A stretch of DNA of 64,000 nt from assembly GCF_000024325.1 (NCBI RefSeq), contig NC_013223.1:930001-994000 (forward strand), in the 5' to 3' direction. Under the pieces are notes generated by a model. It saw only the letters and a list, made by a program, of their open reading frames with translations. It was not told the DNA's origin and ran no database searches. Shown here piece by piece: positions 63,271 through 64,000 of the stretch. The position numbers and the translations under genes were made by a program. Position 1 is the stretch's first letter. Each line of letters begins with the position of its first letter. The stretch comes from Desulfohalobium retbaense DSM 5692. GTDB lineage: Bacteria > Desulfobacterota > Desulfovibrionia > Desulfovibrionales > Desulfohalobiaceae.

Positions 63271-63290
63271 CTGAATAAGGAGACACGTTC

Positions 63291-64000
63291 ATGCGCAAAA
63301 TTGCTTCGACAATCGTGTGCGGGCTGGCCCTGCTGGTGTTAAGCGGCAGTACGGCCCTGGCTCAACTCCCGGAATTCACCGAATTGGCCAAGTCGGCCGG
63401 CAAGGCTGTGGTCAATATCAGTACGGTCAAAACAGTCGACCAATCCCAGGGGGTCGAGGAGTTTTTTAATCGTTTCCACCGTCGTGGTGGCCCTTTTGAG
63501 GATTTTTTCGATCAATTTGAACGCTTCTTTGGGCCCCAGCAGATGCCCAAACGCCAGCAGCGGTCGCTGGGCTCGGGGTTTATCATGTCCCGGGACGGCT
63601 ATATCGTGACCAACAACCATGTTGTTGAGCAGGCGGACAAAATCACCGTCAATCTTCAGGGAGGGGAGACCTCCTACCAGGCCGATATTGTTGGTCGGGA
63701 TCCTGAAACCGATCTGGCGCTTTTAAAGATCGAGGTCGATCGCGAGTTGCCAGTTCTCGAATTCGGAGATTCCGGAGAGATGGAAATCGGTGACTGGGTT
63801 ATGGCCATCGGCAATCCTTTTGGCCTCGACCACAGCGTGACCGCAGGCATCATCAGCGCCAAAGGACGAGTCATCGGTGCCGGTCCGTATGATGATTTCT
63901 TGCAGACTGATGCTTCGATCAACCCCGGCAATAGCGGCGGCCCGCTCCTGAACACCGACGGTAAGGTCATCGGCATCAATACCGCGATCATTGCCAGCGG
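63291..64000 (+). CDS. DegP/HtrA-type periplasmic serine protease (3' end outside window)
   Basis: About 236 residues are visible, with AAGGAG before the ATG. A signal peptide (hydrophobic [15 protein letters not shown]) precedes the trypsin-like domain with catalytic His in TNNHVV, Asp in [10 protein letters not shown] and Ser in NPGNSGGPL. The phenylalanine-rich loop ([16 protein letters not shown]) before the catalytic part is typical of DegP/DegQ/MucD. The PDZ domains lie beyond the window. It degrades or refolds misfolded envelope proteins. It is divergent from the RND operon. Confidence 0.93.
   Translation, partial: MRKIASTIVCGLALLVLSGSTALAQLPEFTELAKSAGKAVVNISTVKTVDQSQGVEEFFNRFHRRGGPFEDFFDQFERFFGPQQMPKRQQRSLGSGFIMSRDGYIVTNNHVVEQADKITVNLQGGETSYQADIVGRDPETDLALLKIEVDRELPVLEFGDSGEMEIGDWVMAIGNPFGLDHSVTAGIISAKGRVIGAGPYDDFLQTDASINPGNSGGPLLNTDGKVIGINTAIIAS

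Overview
The window looks like chromosomal DNA of a Gram-negative, strictly anaerobic member of the Desulfobacterota, most likely a sulfate reducer of the Desulfovibrionales. This is inferred from gene content: an indolepyruvate:ferredoxin oxidoreductase (iorAB) beside a sigma-54 activator, a YedF-type protein, a YfgM/TPR protein, LPS acyltransferases, glycogen synthesis, an Mrp/Mbh-type cation antiporter, and an XRE-cupin regulator paired with an acyl-CoA synthetase. The genus is not proven. No rRNA, tRNA, CRISPR array, insertion sequence or prophage was recognised. The region is a densely packed core genome with short intergenic gaps, several clear hairpin terminators and two non-coding repeat elements.

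Layout. 1-1074: end of proA and nadD. 1237-4574 (minus): a zinc phospholipase C-like exported protein, a small hypothetical protein, a divergent DnaA paralogue and a small membrane protein. 4642-13288 (minus): a long operon encoding an Mrp/Mbh-type antiporter in the order mrpE-F-G-mbhD-(mbhE+mrpB)-mrpC, then three MrpD-like subunits, with a membrane-anchored lipoyl-like protein between the last two and a cNMP-binding protein at the end. 13580-15718 (minus): a hypothetical gene and a lone trpB with a complete tryptophan attenuator. 15789-21136 (plus): uvrB, a K+ channel with a RCK domain, and ligA. 21257-24649: a DUF362 protein, dapB, a NAGPA-like glycosidase and lolA. 24796-26578 (minus): a pseudouridine synthase and yedF. 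26753-28936 (plus): DUF374 and LpxL-type acyltransferases and a YrdC/Sua5 gene. 29449-30360: a GT9 glycosyltransferase. 30568-35335 (plus): a Nudix hydrolase, a ROK kinase, glgA, a tandem repeat, a CBM48 protein and pdxA. 35449-37764: XRE-cupin regulator and acyl-CoA synthetase. 37821-39641: an inverted-repeat element, an alpha/beta hydrolase and a membrane protein. 40015-47711: a DUF3553 protein, then a regulatory/stress block (LuxR-type response regulator, Lon-like protease, tandem UspA, two-receiver PP2C phosphatase). 47742-50283: nth, a small cytochrome c, cutA and an APH-like kinase. 50806-53100: a cysteine synthase fused to a cysteinyl-tRNA-synthetase-like module. 53387-57373 (minus): sigma-54 activator and iorBA. 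57653-62995 (minus): a TPR protein and an RND efflux pair. 63291-end: degP-type protease, cut off by the window edge.

The most unusual items are: (i) the 764-residue fusion of a PLP cysteine synthase to a CysRS-like domain that has lost HIGH, KMSKS and most zinc ligands; (ii) a textbook trp attenuator (17-residue leader peptide with four Trp codons and three mutually exclusive hairpins) controlling a solitary trpB, with the leader ATG apparently at the transcription start; (iii) a DnaA paralogue without the conserved arginine finger, facing an inverted pair of DnaA-box-like 9-mers; (iv) the Mbh-ordered antiporter operon carrying a lipoyl-like domain without its lysine; and (v) a 182-bp tandemly repeated long-hairpin element. 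All functional statements rest on motif recognition by eye; no database search was run.
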